Source: Leifsonia shinshuensis (GTDB taxonomy: Bacteria > Actinomycetota > Actinomycetes > Actinomycetales > Microbacteriaceae). From it: 64,000 nt of DNA. Both the position numbers and the translations under genes were made by a program. Position 1 is the first letter of the stretch. Every line of letters starts with the position of its first letter. Shown one piece after another: positions 43,846-52,402 of the stretch. The stretch is taken from contig NZ_JAVDVK010000001.1 of assembly GCF_031456835.1 (NCBI RefSeq), positions 2,356,001 to 2,420,000 on the forward strand, read 5' to 3'. A model generated the notes under the pieces. The model ran no database searches, had not been told where the DNA came from, and worked only from the letters and a program-made list of their open reading frames with translations.

Positions 43846-44406
43846 CTACCGCCCGACCGCGGGCATCGGGGGCAGCGGATGCAGCGGTCCGCCGAGCAGG
43901 GAGGCGCCCCAGAGCGCCGCGAGAACGGTCGCGATCGAGCAGGTCCACAGGATGACCGGCACCGCCCGTCCACCCGACATCCGCCGTGCGACGGTGAGAG
44001 CGAGTAGCCCGCTGACGGCGCCGACCGTGTTGAGGATCACATCCGTGACGTCCGAGCTGCCCACCGCCAGCACGTACTGGGCGGCCTCCAGCGCACAACT
44101 CGCCAGTGCCGCGACGGCGGCGACGCGGAGCGCCCGCCAGCGCGGCGCGAGCACGCCGAGGTAGACGCCGAACGGCACGAACAGCAGGACGTTCGCCAGC
44201 ATCTCGGACGGCCGGTTCTGGCCGAAGCCCTCGCCCGCGACGAAGGGGACGAGCTTGACGGCGCGCACGCCCTCCCCGCCGAAGTCGGGCGTGTGGAACT
44301 TCCACAGCACCGCCCAGACCAGCAGCACGAGGTACGCGGCGAACAGCGCGACCGGCAGCGGCCCGGACGCGGTGCGCGGGCGGTGGACGGAGACGGATGC
44401 GGTCAT
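43846..44406 (-). CDS. VanZ-like membrane protein
   Basis: 186 residues with four to five membrane segments. VWAVLWKFHTPDF, NVLLFVPFGVYLG and the C-terminal EAAQYVLAVGSSDVTDVILNTVGAVSG are the VanZ signature, including the Asp-Val-Asn pattern. VanZ proteins raise teicoplanin tolerance in enterococci; in soil actinobacteria the function is unknown. Adjacent envelope-protein genes are consistent with a cell-envelope role. Confidence 0.85.
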   Translation of the reverse strand: MTASVSVHRPRTASGPLPVALFAAYLVLLVWAVLWKFHTPDFGGEGVRAVKLVPFVAGEGFGQNRPSEMLANVLLFVPFGVYLGVLAPRWRALRVAAVAALASCALEAAQYVLAVGSSDVTDVILNTVGAVSGLLALTVARRMSGGRAVPVILWTCSIATVLAALWGASLLGGPLHPLPPMPAVGR

Positions 44407-44445
44407 CCTTCGACGCTAGGCATCCGGGCGGAGCGACGGATCGGC

Positions 44446-44482
44446 CGCAGGTAGCGAACGGCTCCGTCGCAAGGTGTACCTG
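44446..44482. repeat. Intergenic stem-loop between VanZ and LysM genes
   Basis: GCAGGTA pairs with TACCTGC, and inside it GCGA-CGG pairs with CCG-TCGC around CT. It lies 29 bases after the LysM gene stop on the minus strand. There is no U-run, so it is a terminator-like stem of uncertain strength. Confidence 0.45.
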
Positions 44483-44510
44483 CGCAGCCGCCGCCTGAGA
44501 GGCCGCCGGC

Positions 44511-45419
44511 TCAGAGGTCGTCGGGGTTCAGATTCAGCGTGACCGACGAATACAGCTGTTGCTGCGCGTCGAACACCTGTCGGTCGGCGTTCAGCCAGAC
44601 CAGGTACGAGACCGGGATGCCGAACCGCTGCGCGACCTTCTCCGTGGTGTCGCCGACCGCGACGACGTAGCGCGCTGGCGCGCCGCTCGCCGTGGTCTCC
44701 GTCACCGCGCCGCGCGCGCCGACGAGCGGTCCGCCGTCCACCGGGTGGACGTTGGACTGGCGCGGCGGGATCGACCACGACACCTTGTTGACCGCGAGCA
44801 CCTTGTTCGGCCCGAGCTCGACCGGCACCCCGTCCTCCGATGCGACGGAGGAGTAGGTGACGAGCGTCGTGAGGTAGGAGGGCTTCTTGCCCAGCACCGC
44901 GGAGGTCTGCGGCGCCGCGGCGGTCGTCGGTCCGCCCAGCGCGTGGTCGCCGATGCCGTGATAGGTGAGCCCGTCGCCGACGCTGGGAGGTGTCTCGAGG
45001 AACGTGGCCGAGACCGGCACCGGCACCGTCGACGTGAAGCCCGAGTACTCGACGCTGTACATCCCGTCGCCGGTGGACACGACGCGGTAGCGGTAGTGGA
45101 TGCTGCCCTTCGGCGAGGCGACGCTGCCCTGGGCGACGACCGTGCCGGCCGGCACCTGCGTCAGCGTGGGGGCGGGCGGGGGAGGCGCTGTCGGGGTGGC
45201 CGTCGGGGTCGGCGACCCGGTCAGGATCCCGACGCCGGGAGTGCTGCGAGGAGGCGTGGTCGCCGTCCCGGAGGTGTGCGGCGTCCGGTGCGGCGCAGAC
45301 ACCGCCTTCGCGTCGCCGCCGAACAGCGCGCATCCACTCAACCCCGCGGTCGCCGCGACGAGCGCGGCCGTCGCGACCGTTCGCAGCATGAGCCGCCGGA
45401 ACGCTCTCCTGTGAACCAT
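44511..45419 (-). CDS. LysM-domain lipoprotein
   Basis: 302 residues. Signal with lipobox LSGC (C30), then a Thr/Pro-rich linker (TPTATPTAPPPPAP) to about residue 85, a central domain of unknown type (about 90-235) and a C-terminal LysM motif (YVVAVGDTTEKVAQRFGIPVSYL...), which binds peptidoglycan or chitin-like glycans. The ribosome-binding site is a run of eight G's (45424-45431) a few bases before the ATG. Probably tethers the membrane to the wall; the central domain is not recognised. Confidence 0.83.
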   Translation of the reverse strand: MVHRRAFRRLMLRTVATAALVAATAGLSGCALFGGDAKAVSAPHRTPHTSGTATTPPRSTPGVGILTGSPTPTATPTAPPPPAPTLTQVPAGTVVAQGSVASPKGSIHYRYRVVSTGDGMYSVEYSGFTSTVPVPVSATFLETPPSVGDGLTYHGIGDHALGGPTTAAAPQTSAVLGKKPSYLTTLVTYSSVASEDGVPVELGPNKVLAVNKVSWSIPPRQSNVHPVDGGPLVGARGAVTETTASGAPARYVVAVGDTTEKVAQRFGIPVSYLVWLNADRQVFDAQQQLYSSVTLNLNPDDL

Positions 45420-45509
45420 GGTTCCCCCCCCACCCGGGATGCTAACAGGTCGTGCGCCCCGTTTCGCCGCCGGCCCGGCGTATGGTGTGCTCGACACGGA
45501 GGAGGCGGC

Positions 45510-46235
45510 ATGGCGCGGGTGCTGGTGACGGGCGCGGGCAGCGGACTGGGGTTCGGAGCCGCCCGCGAGCTGGTCGAAGACGGCCACACGGTGGTCGGCC
45601 ACGTCCGGAGCCTCGACCGGGCAGACGACCTGCGGGCCGTGCTCGGCGACCGCGGCAGCATCCTCGCCGCAGAGCTCGCGGACGACGAGCAGGTGCGCGC
45701 ACTCGCCGAGAAGGTGCGCTCGGCCGGTGGAGTGGACGCGGTGATCCACAACGCGGGCGTCGTCGATGGGCGCGACCTGCTGCCGGTCAACGTGGTGGCG
45801 CCGTACGTTCTGACGGCGCTGGTGCCGGCGGAGCGCGTCGTGTTCCTCAGCAGCGGCATGCACCGGGGTGGGCACCCGCGGCTCGACGGACTCGACTGGT
45901 CGGGCGAACGGAGGACGGCGACCTACTCCGACACCAAGCTGATGGTCACCGCCCTGGCGGCGGCGCTCCCCCGCTACCGACCCGGCGTCTTCAGCAACGC
46001 CGTCGATCCCGGCTGGGTTCCGACCCGGATGGGCGGCGCGCACGCCCCGGACGACCTGGAGCTCGGCCACCGCACCCAGGTCTGGCTCGCCGAAGGCGAG
46101 GACCCGGCGACGCGCACCTCCGCCTACTGGCACCACCAGCGGCCGCAGCGGCCGCATCCCGCAGCGCTCGACGAGGCGTTCCAGGACCGGCTCGTGGATG
46201 CACTGGCGCAGCACACGGGGCTGAGCCTCCGGTAG
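45510..46235 (+). CDS. SDR-family oxidoreductase
   Basis: 241 residues from ATG 45510 with GGAGGAGG upstream. TGAGSGLG (7-14) binds NAD(P), NAG (in VIHNAGVV) and FLSSGMH supply the next motifs, and Y in TATYSDTK with its Lys completes the site. H/R residues after beta-2 (GHVRS) suggest NADPH. The substrate is unknown. The gene ends just before the TerC riboswitch region. Confidence 0.82.
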   Translation: MARVLVTGAGSGLGFGAARELVEDGHTVVGHVRSLDRADDLRAVLGDRGSILAAELADDEQVRALAEKVRSAGGVDAVIHNAGVVDGRDLLPVNVVAPYVLTALVPAERVVFLSSGMHRGGHPRLDGLDWSGERRTATYSDTKLMVTALAAALPRYRPGVFSNAVDPGWVPTRMGGAHAPDDLELGHRTQVWLAEGEDPATRTSAYWHHQRPQRPHPAALDEAFQDRLVDALAQHTGLSLR

Positions 46236-46244
46236 CGACGATTT

Positions 46245-46278
46245 CTGAGGACTTCCTCAGGATCCGTCCCGATAAGAT
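46245..46278 (+). promoter_or_regulatory. Promoter of terC with overlapping palindrome
   Basis: TAAGAT (46273-46278) is a fair -10, giving a start near 46284, right before the riboswitch. The corresponding -35 position falls inside the 16-base palindrome CTGAGGACTTCCTCAG (46245-46260), a likely operator and a second level of control. It might also be the end stem of the SDR transcript. Confidence 0.5.
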
Positions 46279-46286
46279 AGACATAA

Positions 46287-46392
46287 CAAGGGGAGTACTC
46301 CCGCACGCAGCGAGCCCGTCAATACGGATGCGCCACCGCATCCCGGGCCGCTGGTCCTGACGCCGCAACGGCGCGGGGCGGAGGAGACCTTG
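46287..46392 (+). promoter_or_regulatory. yybP-ykoY manganese riboswitch
   Basis: The conserved parts of the yybP-ykoY aptamer are present in order: CAAGGGGAGTA at the 5' side, GTCAATACGG followed by a GATGC/GCATC stem and CCGGG in the middle, and GGAGGAGACCTTG at the 3' side. CAAGG (46287-46291) pairs with CCTTG (46388-46392) to close P1. The class senses Mn2+ and commonly controls TerC/Alx, MntP or P-type ATPases; here terC starts 33 bases later. No strong intrinsic terminator is seen, so control of translation (start-site access) is more likely. Confidence 0.88.
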
Positions 46393-46424
46393 GCGAATCG
46401 CTACGCCTACCCCTTGGAGTCCCG

Positions 46425-47426
46425 GTGCAGGTCACCCCGCTCATCTGGATCATCACCATCGCGGTGACGATCGCCTTCTTCGTCTACGAGTTCTTCGCGC
46501 ACGTGCGCAAGCCGCACGAGCCCACCATCGGCGAGTCCGCGCGCTGGTCCGCCTTCTACATCGGTCTCGCGCTGCTGTTCGGCGTGGGCATCGGCCTGGT
46601 CTCCGGGTGGGACTTCGGCGGACAGTACTTCGCCGGCTACCTGACCGAGAAGGTACTGTCGGTCGACAACCTGTTCGTCTTCCTGCTGCTGATGACCGCG
46701 TTCGCCGTGCCGAAGGCGTACCAGCAGAAGGTGCTGATGATCGGCATCATCATCGCGCTGGTGCTGCGCGGCGCGTTCATCGCGGTCGGCGCCACCCTGA
46801 TCGAGAGCTACTCGTGGGTGTTCTACCTGTTCGGCGCCCTGCTGCTGGTGCTGGCCTGGCGGCAGGCGTTCGGCGCGCACGACTCCGACCCGTCCGACAA
46901 CCGGGCGATGCGCTTCATCCGCCGCCACCTTCCGGTCACCGAGGAGTATCACCGCGACCGTCTGACGGTGAAGAAGGACGGCCGTCGCTTCGTCACGCCG
47001 ATGCTCCTCACGATCATCGCCATCAGCCTGATCGACGTCGTCTTCGCCGTGGACTCCATCCCCGCGATCTACGGCCTGACCAGCGAGGCGTACATCGTCT
47101 TCACCGCCAACGCGTTCGCCCTGATGGGACTGCGGCAGCTGTTCTTCCTGATCGGCGGCCTGCTCGAGCGGCTGGTCTACCTCTCGCAGGGGCTGGCCGT
47201 CATCCTCGGTTTCATCGGCGTGAAGCTGGTCTTCCACGCGCTGCACGTCAACGAGCTGCCGTTCATCAACGGCGGACGGCCGGTGGAGTGGATCCCCGAG
47301 ATCCCGGTCTGGTTCTCGCTGGTCTTCATCGGCGCGACCATCGCCGTCGCCGCGATCGCCAGCCTGCGCAAGACGCGCAACGAGCGCCCGGCCGAGGTCA
47401 CGACGGGCGAGGCTGCGCAGCGTTGA
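46425..47426 (+). CDS. TerC/Alx-family membrane protein (Mn2+-linked)
   Basis: 333 residues from GTG 46425 with GGAG 6 bases upstream. About nine membrane segments. The family motifs SVDNLFVFLLLMTAF, GFDDDP-type acidic helix LIDVVFAVDSIPAI and NAFALMGLRQLFFLI are intact. Bacterial members export or handle Mn2+, for instance to metallate secreted enzymes. Placement behind a Mn2+ riboswitch strongly supports manganese efflux here. The 3' end overlaps the convergent LtrA gene by 29 bases. Confidence 0.9.
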   Translation: MQVTPLIWIITIAVTIAFFVYEFFAHVRKPHEPTIGESARWSAFYIGLALLFGVGIGLVSGWDFGGQYFAGYLTEKVLSVDNLFVFLLLMTAFAVPKAYQQKVLMIGIIIALVLRGAFIAVGATLIESYSWVFYLFGALLLVLAWRQAFGAHDSDPSDNRAMRFIRRHLPVTEEYHRDRLTVKKDGRRFVTPMLLTIIAISLIDVVFAVDSIPAIYGLTSEAYIVFTANAFALMGLRQLFFLIGGLLERLVYLSQGLAVILGFIGVKLVFHALHVNELPFINGGRPVEWIPEIPVWFSLVFIGATIAVAAIASLRKTRNERPAEVTTGEAAQR

Positions 47427-48732
47427 GCCGAGACGCCTCGGGGTCGCGCTTCCACGCGCGGAGGGTGTGCCCGTAGCCGACCAGCTCGTGGCCGACGACC
47501 TCGATCACGGCGCCCAGCGCGACCAGGCCGATGACGATGCTCAGAGCGGTCAGCTCGCCCGGCCGGTCGAGGTCGATCGACTGGCCGGGATGCGTCACCG
47601 CGCCGAAGATGACGGCGGCGGCGAGCGGGGTCAAGGTGACCAGCAGCAGCGGGATGTGGGTGAGATCGAGCGAGTGGAGCAGCACGCTCCAGGTGCCGAA
47701 GATCAGGACGATCGTGATCGCGAGCGGGACGGCGAGAGCCAGGGCGATCCCGAGCAGCGAGACGCCGCCGCTCTCCATCGCGATCGTCGTCAGGTGGAGG
47801 CCGGCGCCGATGGCGGCGATCGACCCGAACAGCGGCAGGTGGGCGTACCGCCAGCCGTAGGCGCGCTCCCGCAGCCGTTCGAGCACCAGCCTCGACGGGA
47901 CCAGGAAGTACGTCCACCAGACGCAGGCGGCCGTCACGAGCCCGGAGGCCGCGATCAGCACCGCCTCCGGCGACCAGCCGCTCTCCTGGGTGAGCACGCC
48001 GACCGCGGCAGTGGTGCCGGCGATGACCTCGCCGATGGTGATGATCGTGAGGAGTGCGAAACGCTCGGCGAGGTGCCCGGCGTTCCAGGGCGAATAGCCG
48101 TACCAGCGGGCGGCGACGGCCGGGGCGACCATCTCGAAGAGGGCCAGTGCGACCAGCAGCCAGACGGTGACCGCGGTGGGCAACGGCACGATCGCGCTCA
48201 GCAGCCAGCAGACCTGCACGACGGAGATGATGACGACGTACGAGAGCGCGTTGCGCCGGTGCTCCGGGTCCTCGCGAGCGGCCCTCAGCCAGAGGGCGAT
48301 CTGCGGCACGCGCATGATGATGTAGCCGATCACCATGAGCAGGTTGTTGGGGCTCTCGCCGTGCGCCGCCCGCTCGAAGCTCACCGGCAGGCCGTAGGTC
48401 AGCACCAGAACGCCGATCATCTGCACGATGGTCGCCAGCCGGAGCAGCGCGTCGTCGTTGCCGTAGGCCGACGTGAACCAGGTGAAGTTGAGCCACGCCC
48501 AGCTGACCGCCCACACGGCGAAGATGTAGGCGCCGATCGCGGGCCAGATGTCCCCGTGGCCGAGCTGCTCGGCCAGCTGGTCGGAGGCGGCGGCGAACGC
48601 GACCACGTAGGTCAGGTCGTAGAGCAGCTCCAGCGGGGTCGTGGTCCGGCCGCGCTCGCGCGGGTCGCGGCCCGGCATCGGCCGGATCCGGTGCCGCAGC
48701 TCGTGCCGTAATTCGTCCGCGAAGTCGGTCAT
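47398..48732 (-). CDS. LtrA-family (low temperature requirement A) membrane protein
   Basis: 444 residues from ATG 48732 (AGGTGG just upstream). About eleven to twelve membrane segments. The family N-terminus TTPLELLYDLTYVVAFAAASDQLA and the internal ERFALLTIITIGEVIAG are diagnostic. First seen as a cold-growth gene in Listeria; biochemical role unknown. No promoter elements are convincing. Confidence 0.88.
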   Translation of the reverse strand: MTDFADELRHELRHRIRPMPGRDPRERGRTTTPLELLYDLTYVVAFAAASDQLAEQLGHGDIWPAIGAYIFAVWAVSWAWLNFTWFTSAYGNDDALLRLATIVQMIGVLVLTYGLPVSFERAAHGESPNNLLMVIGYIIMRVPQIALWLRAAREDPEHRRNALSYVVIISVVQVCWLLSAIVPLPTAVTVWLLVALALFEMVAPAVAARWYGYSPWNAGHLAERFALLTIITIGEVIAGTTAAVGVLTQESGWSPEAVLIAASGLVTAACVWWTYFLVPSRLVLERLRERAYGWRYAHLPLFGSIAAIGAGLHLTTIAMESGGVSLLGIALALAVPLAITIVLIFGTWSVLLHSLDLTHIPLLLVTLTPLAAAVIFGAVTHPGQSIDLDRPGELTALSIVIGLVALGAVIEVVGHELVGYGHTLRAWKRDPEASRLNAAQPRPS

Positions 48733-48806
48733 CGTCCACCTGCCCCTCGGCGACGAGTCTGGCTCATCCGGCCACCCTGCGGGAAGCGGTGCGGGCCTCC
48801 GGCTGC

Positions 48807-49682
48807 TCAGAGCCCGGATATCCGCTCCTCCAGCAGGGCGAGCATCGCCTCCGCCGCCCGGCCGGGCCGTCGGCGCGCGATCGCGCTCAGCCGCCATGCG
48901 ACCGGTTCGCGCAGAGCACGCACCACTGCGCCGGGCGCGGGGATCACAGTCAGCTCGGGGAGCGCGGCGACGCCGAGACCCGCGGCGACGAACCGCGGGA
49001 TCTCGCCCAGGTCGGACAGCTCGGTCGGCACCCGGCGCGTCAGGCCGCGCGCCGCGAGGGCGCGGTCGAGGGTGACCCGGTTGCCGAAGCCGCTGCGCGC
49101 ATCCACCCAGGTCTCATCGGCGAGGTCGGCGAGCGACACCGACCGCTTGCGGGCGAGGGGATGCGCCTCCGGCAGCACAACGACGTACGGCGAGTCGGCG
49201 AGCGGATGCGTCAGGAGGTCGGAGACCGGATCGGGGAGGCCGTGGAAGGCGATGTCGAGGCGGCCCTGGCGCACGTCCTCGACGAGACCGGTCGAACCGC
49301 TCGGGGACGGGCCGAGCCGCAGGTCGACCTCGGGGTGGCGCCGATGGAACTCGCCCATCACGCCGGGGAGGTCGATCGTCGTCAGGTTCGTGAAGATGCC
49401 CACGCGGACGGTGCCCCGCAGCGGGCCCTGCCGGTCGGCCAGCTCGCGCATCCGCTCGACCGACTGCAGCGTCGCCCGGGCTTCGGCCACCACCGCCTCT
49501 CCGACGTCGGTGAGCCGGACTCCGTGCGCGTCGCGCTCGAACAGCGGAGCGCCGAGCTCGCGCTCCAGGCCGCGGATGCCGGCGGAGACGGTGGACTGGG
49601 CCGCGAAGACCCGCTCGGCGGCGCGGGTGAAGCTGCGCTCGTCCGCGATGGCGACGACGTATTCGAGCTGGCGCGTGTCCAC
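48807..49682 (-). CDS. LysR-family transcriptional regulator
   Basis: About 291 residues from GTG 49682 (VDTRQLEYVVAIADERSF), the usual LysR start; ATG 49712 would add ten residues but would place the start inside a palindrome. The N-terminal helix-turn-helix (FTRAAERVFAAQSTVSAGIRGLE) precedes a two-lobed effector domain (RVGIFTNL, DIAFHGLPDP, VAAGLGVAALPEL). Divergent from an MFS transporter gene, which it probably controls. Confidence 0.88.
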   Translation of the reverse strand: MDTRQLEYVVAIADERSFTRAAERVFAAQSTVSAGIRGLERELGAPLFERDAHGVRLTDVGEAVVAEARATLQSVERMRELADRQGPLRGTVRVGIFTNLTTIDLPGVMGEFHRRHPEVDLRLGPSPSGSTGLVEDVRQGRLDIAFHGLPDPVSDLLTHPLADSPYVVVLPEAHPLARKRSVSLADLADETWVDARSGFGNRVTLDRALAARGLTRRVPTELSDLGEIPRFVAAGLGVAALPELTVIPAPGAVVRALREPVAWRLSAIARRRPGRAAEAMLALLEERISGL

Positions 49683-49699
49683 TCGTGCATCGTATCCGT

Positions 49700-49738
49700 C
49701 GATGCTCAGCATCGTCTATTTCCGTTGGACTCGATGCT
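49700..49738. promoter_or_regulatory. Candidate LysR binding region between lysR-type and MFS genes
   Basis: CGATGCTCAGCATCG (49700-49714) is a perfect palindrome, and the arm CGATGCT recurs at 49732-49738. Two related sites about two to three helical turns apart between divergent genes fit the LysR recognition/activation-site layout. Confidence 0.55.
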
Positions 49739-49760
49739 GGACGAGGAGCATATTCGACTC

Positions 49761-50984
49761 ATGACCACCACGATCGAATCCCTCGCCATCGGCCGCCGGC
49801 CGTTCCGCCTCCGTCACGGAGCCGGCTTCTGGGTGATCGCCGCCGCCTTCCTCGCAGTGATGGCGTTCTCGACCATCCCGACTCCGCTGTACGCCCTCTA
49901 CCAGGTGCGCGACGGCTTCCCGACCTGGGTGGTGACCGTCATCTTCGCCGCCTACGCGGTCGGCGTCATCGCCAGCCTCTTCCTGATCGGCCACCTGAGC
50001 GACTTCGCCGGCCGCCGCCGCATGGTGCTCATCGCGGTGCTCATCGAGATCGTGTCCGCGGCGCTCTTCCTGGTCTGGAACGACGTGGCCGGCCTGATCG
50101 TCGCCCGGACGCTGTCCGGGATCGGCGTCGGCGCGCTGACCGCCAGCGCGACCGCACACCTGTCCGAGCTGCGCGCCGTCGCGCGCCCCGAGGAGGGACC
50201 GCGGCTCGCGGGGACGGTGTCCACCGCCGTGAACACCGGCGGCCTGGCCCTCGGTCCGCTGATCGGCGGCGCGTTCGCGCAGTTCCTACCCGCGCCGCTG
50301 CTGCTCCCCTACGCGGTGTTCCTCGTGCTGCTCGCCGTCGCGGCGGTCGCCGTCGCACTCGTACCCGAGACAGTCGAGCGGGCCGAGGAGCGCCCGGCGT
50401 ACCGGCCGCAGCGCATCTCGCTGCCCGCGGAGGCGCGCGGCGCCTTCTCGGCGGCCGCTGTCGCAGCGTTCGCCGGGTTCGCGGTCTTCGGCCTGTTCAC
50501 CTCGCTCGCGCCGAGCGTCCTCGCCGGGACCCTGCACCAGACGTCGCACCTGCTCGCCGGCGCCGTACCGTTCGCCGTGTTCGCCGCCTCCGCCGTCTCG
50601 CAGATCGTGTTCGCGCGGGTCAGCACGCGGACCCAGCTCGTGCTGGCGCTCGTGCTCATGCTGGTCGGCCTGGCCGGGCTCGCTGTGGGCGTGCTCGCCG
50701 CATCCCTCGCGGTGTTCATCGTCAGCGGCGTGCTGGCCGGCGCCGGTGTCGGGCTGCAGTTCCGGTCGTCGATCGCGGTCGCCGCATCGCTGGCCGCGCC
50801 GGAGCGCCGCGGCGAGGTGCTCGCCGCGATCTTCCTGATCGCATACATCGGCCTGGCGCTCCCGGTGCTGCTGGTCGGGGTCGCGCTCATCCTGTGGCCG
50901 CTGGTGCCGGTGCTGGTCGTGTTCGTCGCGGCGATCGCGGTGCTGTCGGTGCCGGCAGGGCTGCGGATGATGCGGCGGGCGTGA
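49761..50984 (+). CDS. MFS transporter
   Basis: 407 residues, 12 membrane segments. Motif A is GHLSDFAGRRRM between helices 2 and 3, and TLSGIGVGALTASATAHLSEL matches motif B/C of drug-type antiporters; TIPTPLYALYQ in helix 1 is common in actinobacterial exporters. AGGAG lies about 11 bases upstream. Substrate unknown; control by the divergent LysR gene suggests an inducible efflux function. Confidence 0.87.
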   Translation: MTTTIESLAIGRRPFRLRHGAGFWVIAAAFLAVMAFSTIPTPLYALYQVRDGFPTWVVTVIFAAYAVGVIASLFLIGHLSDFAGRRRMVLIAVLIEIVSAALFLVWNDVAGLIVARTLSGIGVGALTASATAHLSELRAVARPEEGPRLAGTVSTAVNTGGLALGPLIGGAFAQFLPAPLLLPYAVFLVLLAVAAVAVALVPETVERAEERPAYRPQRISLPAEARGAFSAAAVAAFAGFAVFGLFTSLAPSVLAGTLHQTSHLLAGAVPFAVFAASAVSQIVFARVSTRTQLVLALVLMLVGLAGLAVGVLAASLAVFIVSGVLAGAGVGLQFRSSIAVAASLAAPERRGEVLAAIFLIAYIGLALPVLLVGVALILWPLVPVLVVFVAAIAVLSVPAGLRMMRRA

Positions 50985-51002
50985 GACGCATAGGGTCGGT
51001 GT

Positions 51003-51707
51003 ATGGCCGCTGCACCCTCTGACCGACCCATCGCCCTCGTCACCGGAGCGTCGCGCGGCATCGGCCGCGCGATCGCGGTCGATCTGGGACGCACGCACCA
51101 CGTCCTCGTCGGCGGGCGGGATGCGGCCGCGGTCGAGGCGGTCGTCGCCGAGTTGCCGTCAGCTGAGCCCTTCGTCGCCGACCTGACCGCGGACCCGAGC
51201 GGCGCATCCCTGCCGTCCCTTCCCGACCGCCTCGACGTGCTCGTGCACTCGGCGGGCGTCGAGGACGGCGGGACGATCGCGGAGACGGACGCCGAGACCT
51301 GGCGTCACGTCTTCGAGGTGAACGTCTTCGCGGTCGCGGCGCTGACGCGCGTCGCGCTTCCCGCACTGCGCGCGGCGAAGGGGCTCGTGGTCGCGATCAA
51401 CAGCGGCTCCGGACTGACGAGCGGGCCGGGAGGCGGGGTCTACGCGGGTTCGAAGTTCGCGCTGCGCGCTCTGACCGACGCCCTGCGCGAGGAGGAGCGG
51501 CCCAGCGGCGTGCGCGTCACGAGCATCCACCCCGGGCGCGTGGACACCGACATGCAGCGCGCGCTCGTCGCCCGGGAGGGCCACGACTACGACACCGCCT
51601 ACACGATCACGCCCGAGATGGTGGCCGCGACCGTGCGTCTCGCGGTCGACATGCCGCCCGCCGGCACGGTCGAGTCGCTGAGCGTGCGCCCGTTCCACCG
51701 GCGCTGA
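51003..51707 (+). CDS. SDR-family oxidoreductase
   Basis: 234 residues. TGASRGIG near residue 15, VHSAGVED, INSGSG and YAGSKFALRAL (catalytic Tyr and Lys) are in place. VGGRD after beta-2 suggests NADPH. It begins 18 bases after the MFS gene and may be co-transcribed with it. The substrate is unknown; this is the third SDR of the window outside the fucose pathway member, with low mutual similarity. Confidence 0.84.
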   Translation: MAAAPSDRPIALVTGASRGIGRAIAVDLGRTHHVLVGGRDAAAVEAVVAELPSAEPFVADLTADPSGASLPSLPDRLDVLVHSAGVEDGGTIAETDAETWRHVFEVNVFAVAALTRVALPALRAAKGLVVAINSGSGLTSGPGGGVYAGSKFALRALTDALREEERPSGVRVTSIHPGRVDTDMQRALVAREGHDYDTAYTITPEMVAATVRLAVDMPPAGTVESLSVRPFHRR

Positions 51708-51752
51708 CGCGCGGCGCGGCGCTCGCCGGGCGCCGGGCGCCCCGCTCCGTTT

Positions 51753-51816
51753 CGCCGAGGTGCACGTCGTTGCGCACCCGCGCGGCGTGTCGCCCGCAAC
51801 AACGTGCACTTCGGCG
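51753..51816. repeat. REP-like long inverted repeat
   Basis: Two 22-base arms (51753-51774 and 51795-51816) match at 20 positions, with GTGCACGT at their centre. The 20-base loop contains GGCGTGTCGC, close to the complement of GCAACACGCC in the hairpin at 59698-59734, which suggests a common repeat family. It separates an SDR gene from a small convergent gene; it could double as a terminator. Confidence 0.6.
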
Positions 51817-51837
51817 GAGGGGGGAGGCGCGGAGCGG

Positions 51838-51975
51838 CTACTTGCCGTCCGTGTCCTTGTGCTCGTCGGGGCCGCCGCCCGAGACGGTGTCCTCGCCGGG
51901 CTCGGGGGAGCTTCCGTCGGAGCCGGAGCCGTCGGGCAGCTCGTCCGCGTCCGGTCGCTTGTTCTCGTCGCTCAT
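51838..51975 (-). CDS. Small hydrophilic hypothetical protein
   Basis: 45 residues, starting MSDENKRPDADELPDG and ending GGGPDEHKDTDGK, almost wholly Asp/Glu/Gly/Ser/Pro and probably disordered. GGAAGGA lies 6 bases before the ATG. No family is recognised. The good ribosome-binding site and codon use favour a real gene. Confidence 0.6.
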   Translation of the reverse strand: MSDENKRPDADELPDGSGSDGSSPEPGEDTVSGGGPDEHKDTDGK

Positions 51976-52058
51976 GCGTCGTCCTTCCGTTCGGTGCTGA
52001 CCGCGCGACGGTACCCCTCCGCGCCCGGGAGGTCCATGCACCGCATCCACGGGACGGG

Positions 52059-52211
52059 TCAGGAGATCAGCGCCACCATCCCCGCAATGAGGGTCGGGAG
52101 CCCCACCAGGACCGCGATCGCGATGGCGACGCGGCGGCCCCAGAGGTCGAGCGGGTTCGTCGGGGTGGTGTCGGTGGCGCCCGGGAGGGCGATGCGGCGG
52201 ATGCTGCTCAT
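52059..52211 (-). CDS. Small single-helix membrane protein
   Basis: 50 residues. A short polar N-terminus (MSSIRRIALPGATDT) is followed by a single membrane helix (VAIAIAVLVGLPTLIAGMVALI) that ends the protein. GGAG lies 6 bases before the ATG. No family is recognised; it lies upstream of the small acidic protein gene on the same strand. Confidence 0.6.
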   Translation of the reverse strand: MSSIRRIALPGATDTTPTNPLDLWGRRVAIAIAVLVGLPTLIAGMVALIS

Positions 52212-52402
52212 GGTCGGCTCCTGCGATGTCGTACCGCCCGCGACCGTGCGGGCTCGATACGAGTCTCCGTCGGCGGCCCAGCGGGTGCGAGGGCTTGACA
52301 GGATACGCGACAGCGACCCGTGACATTCCGGTGCCCGGTGCGTCACCCGCGCGCCCTAGACTGACGCCGCATCCGCAGAGGCGAGAGGACGGTCGGGATC
52401 CG

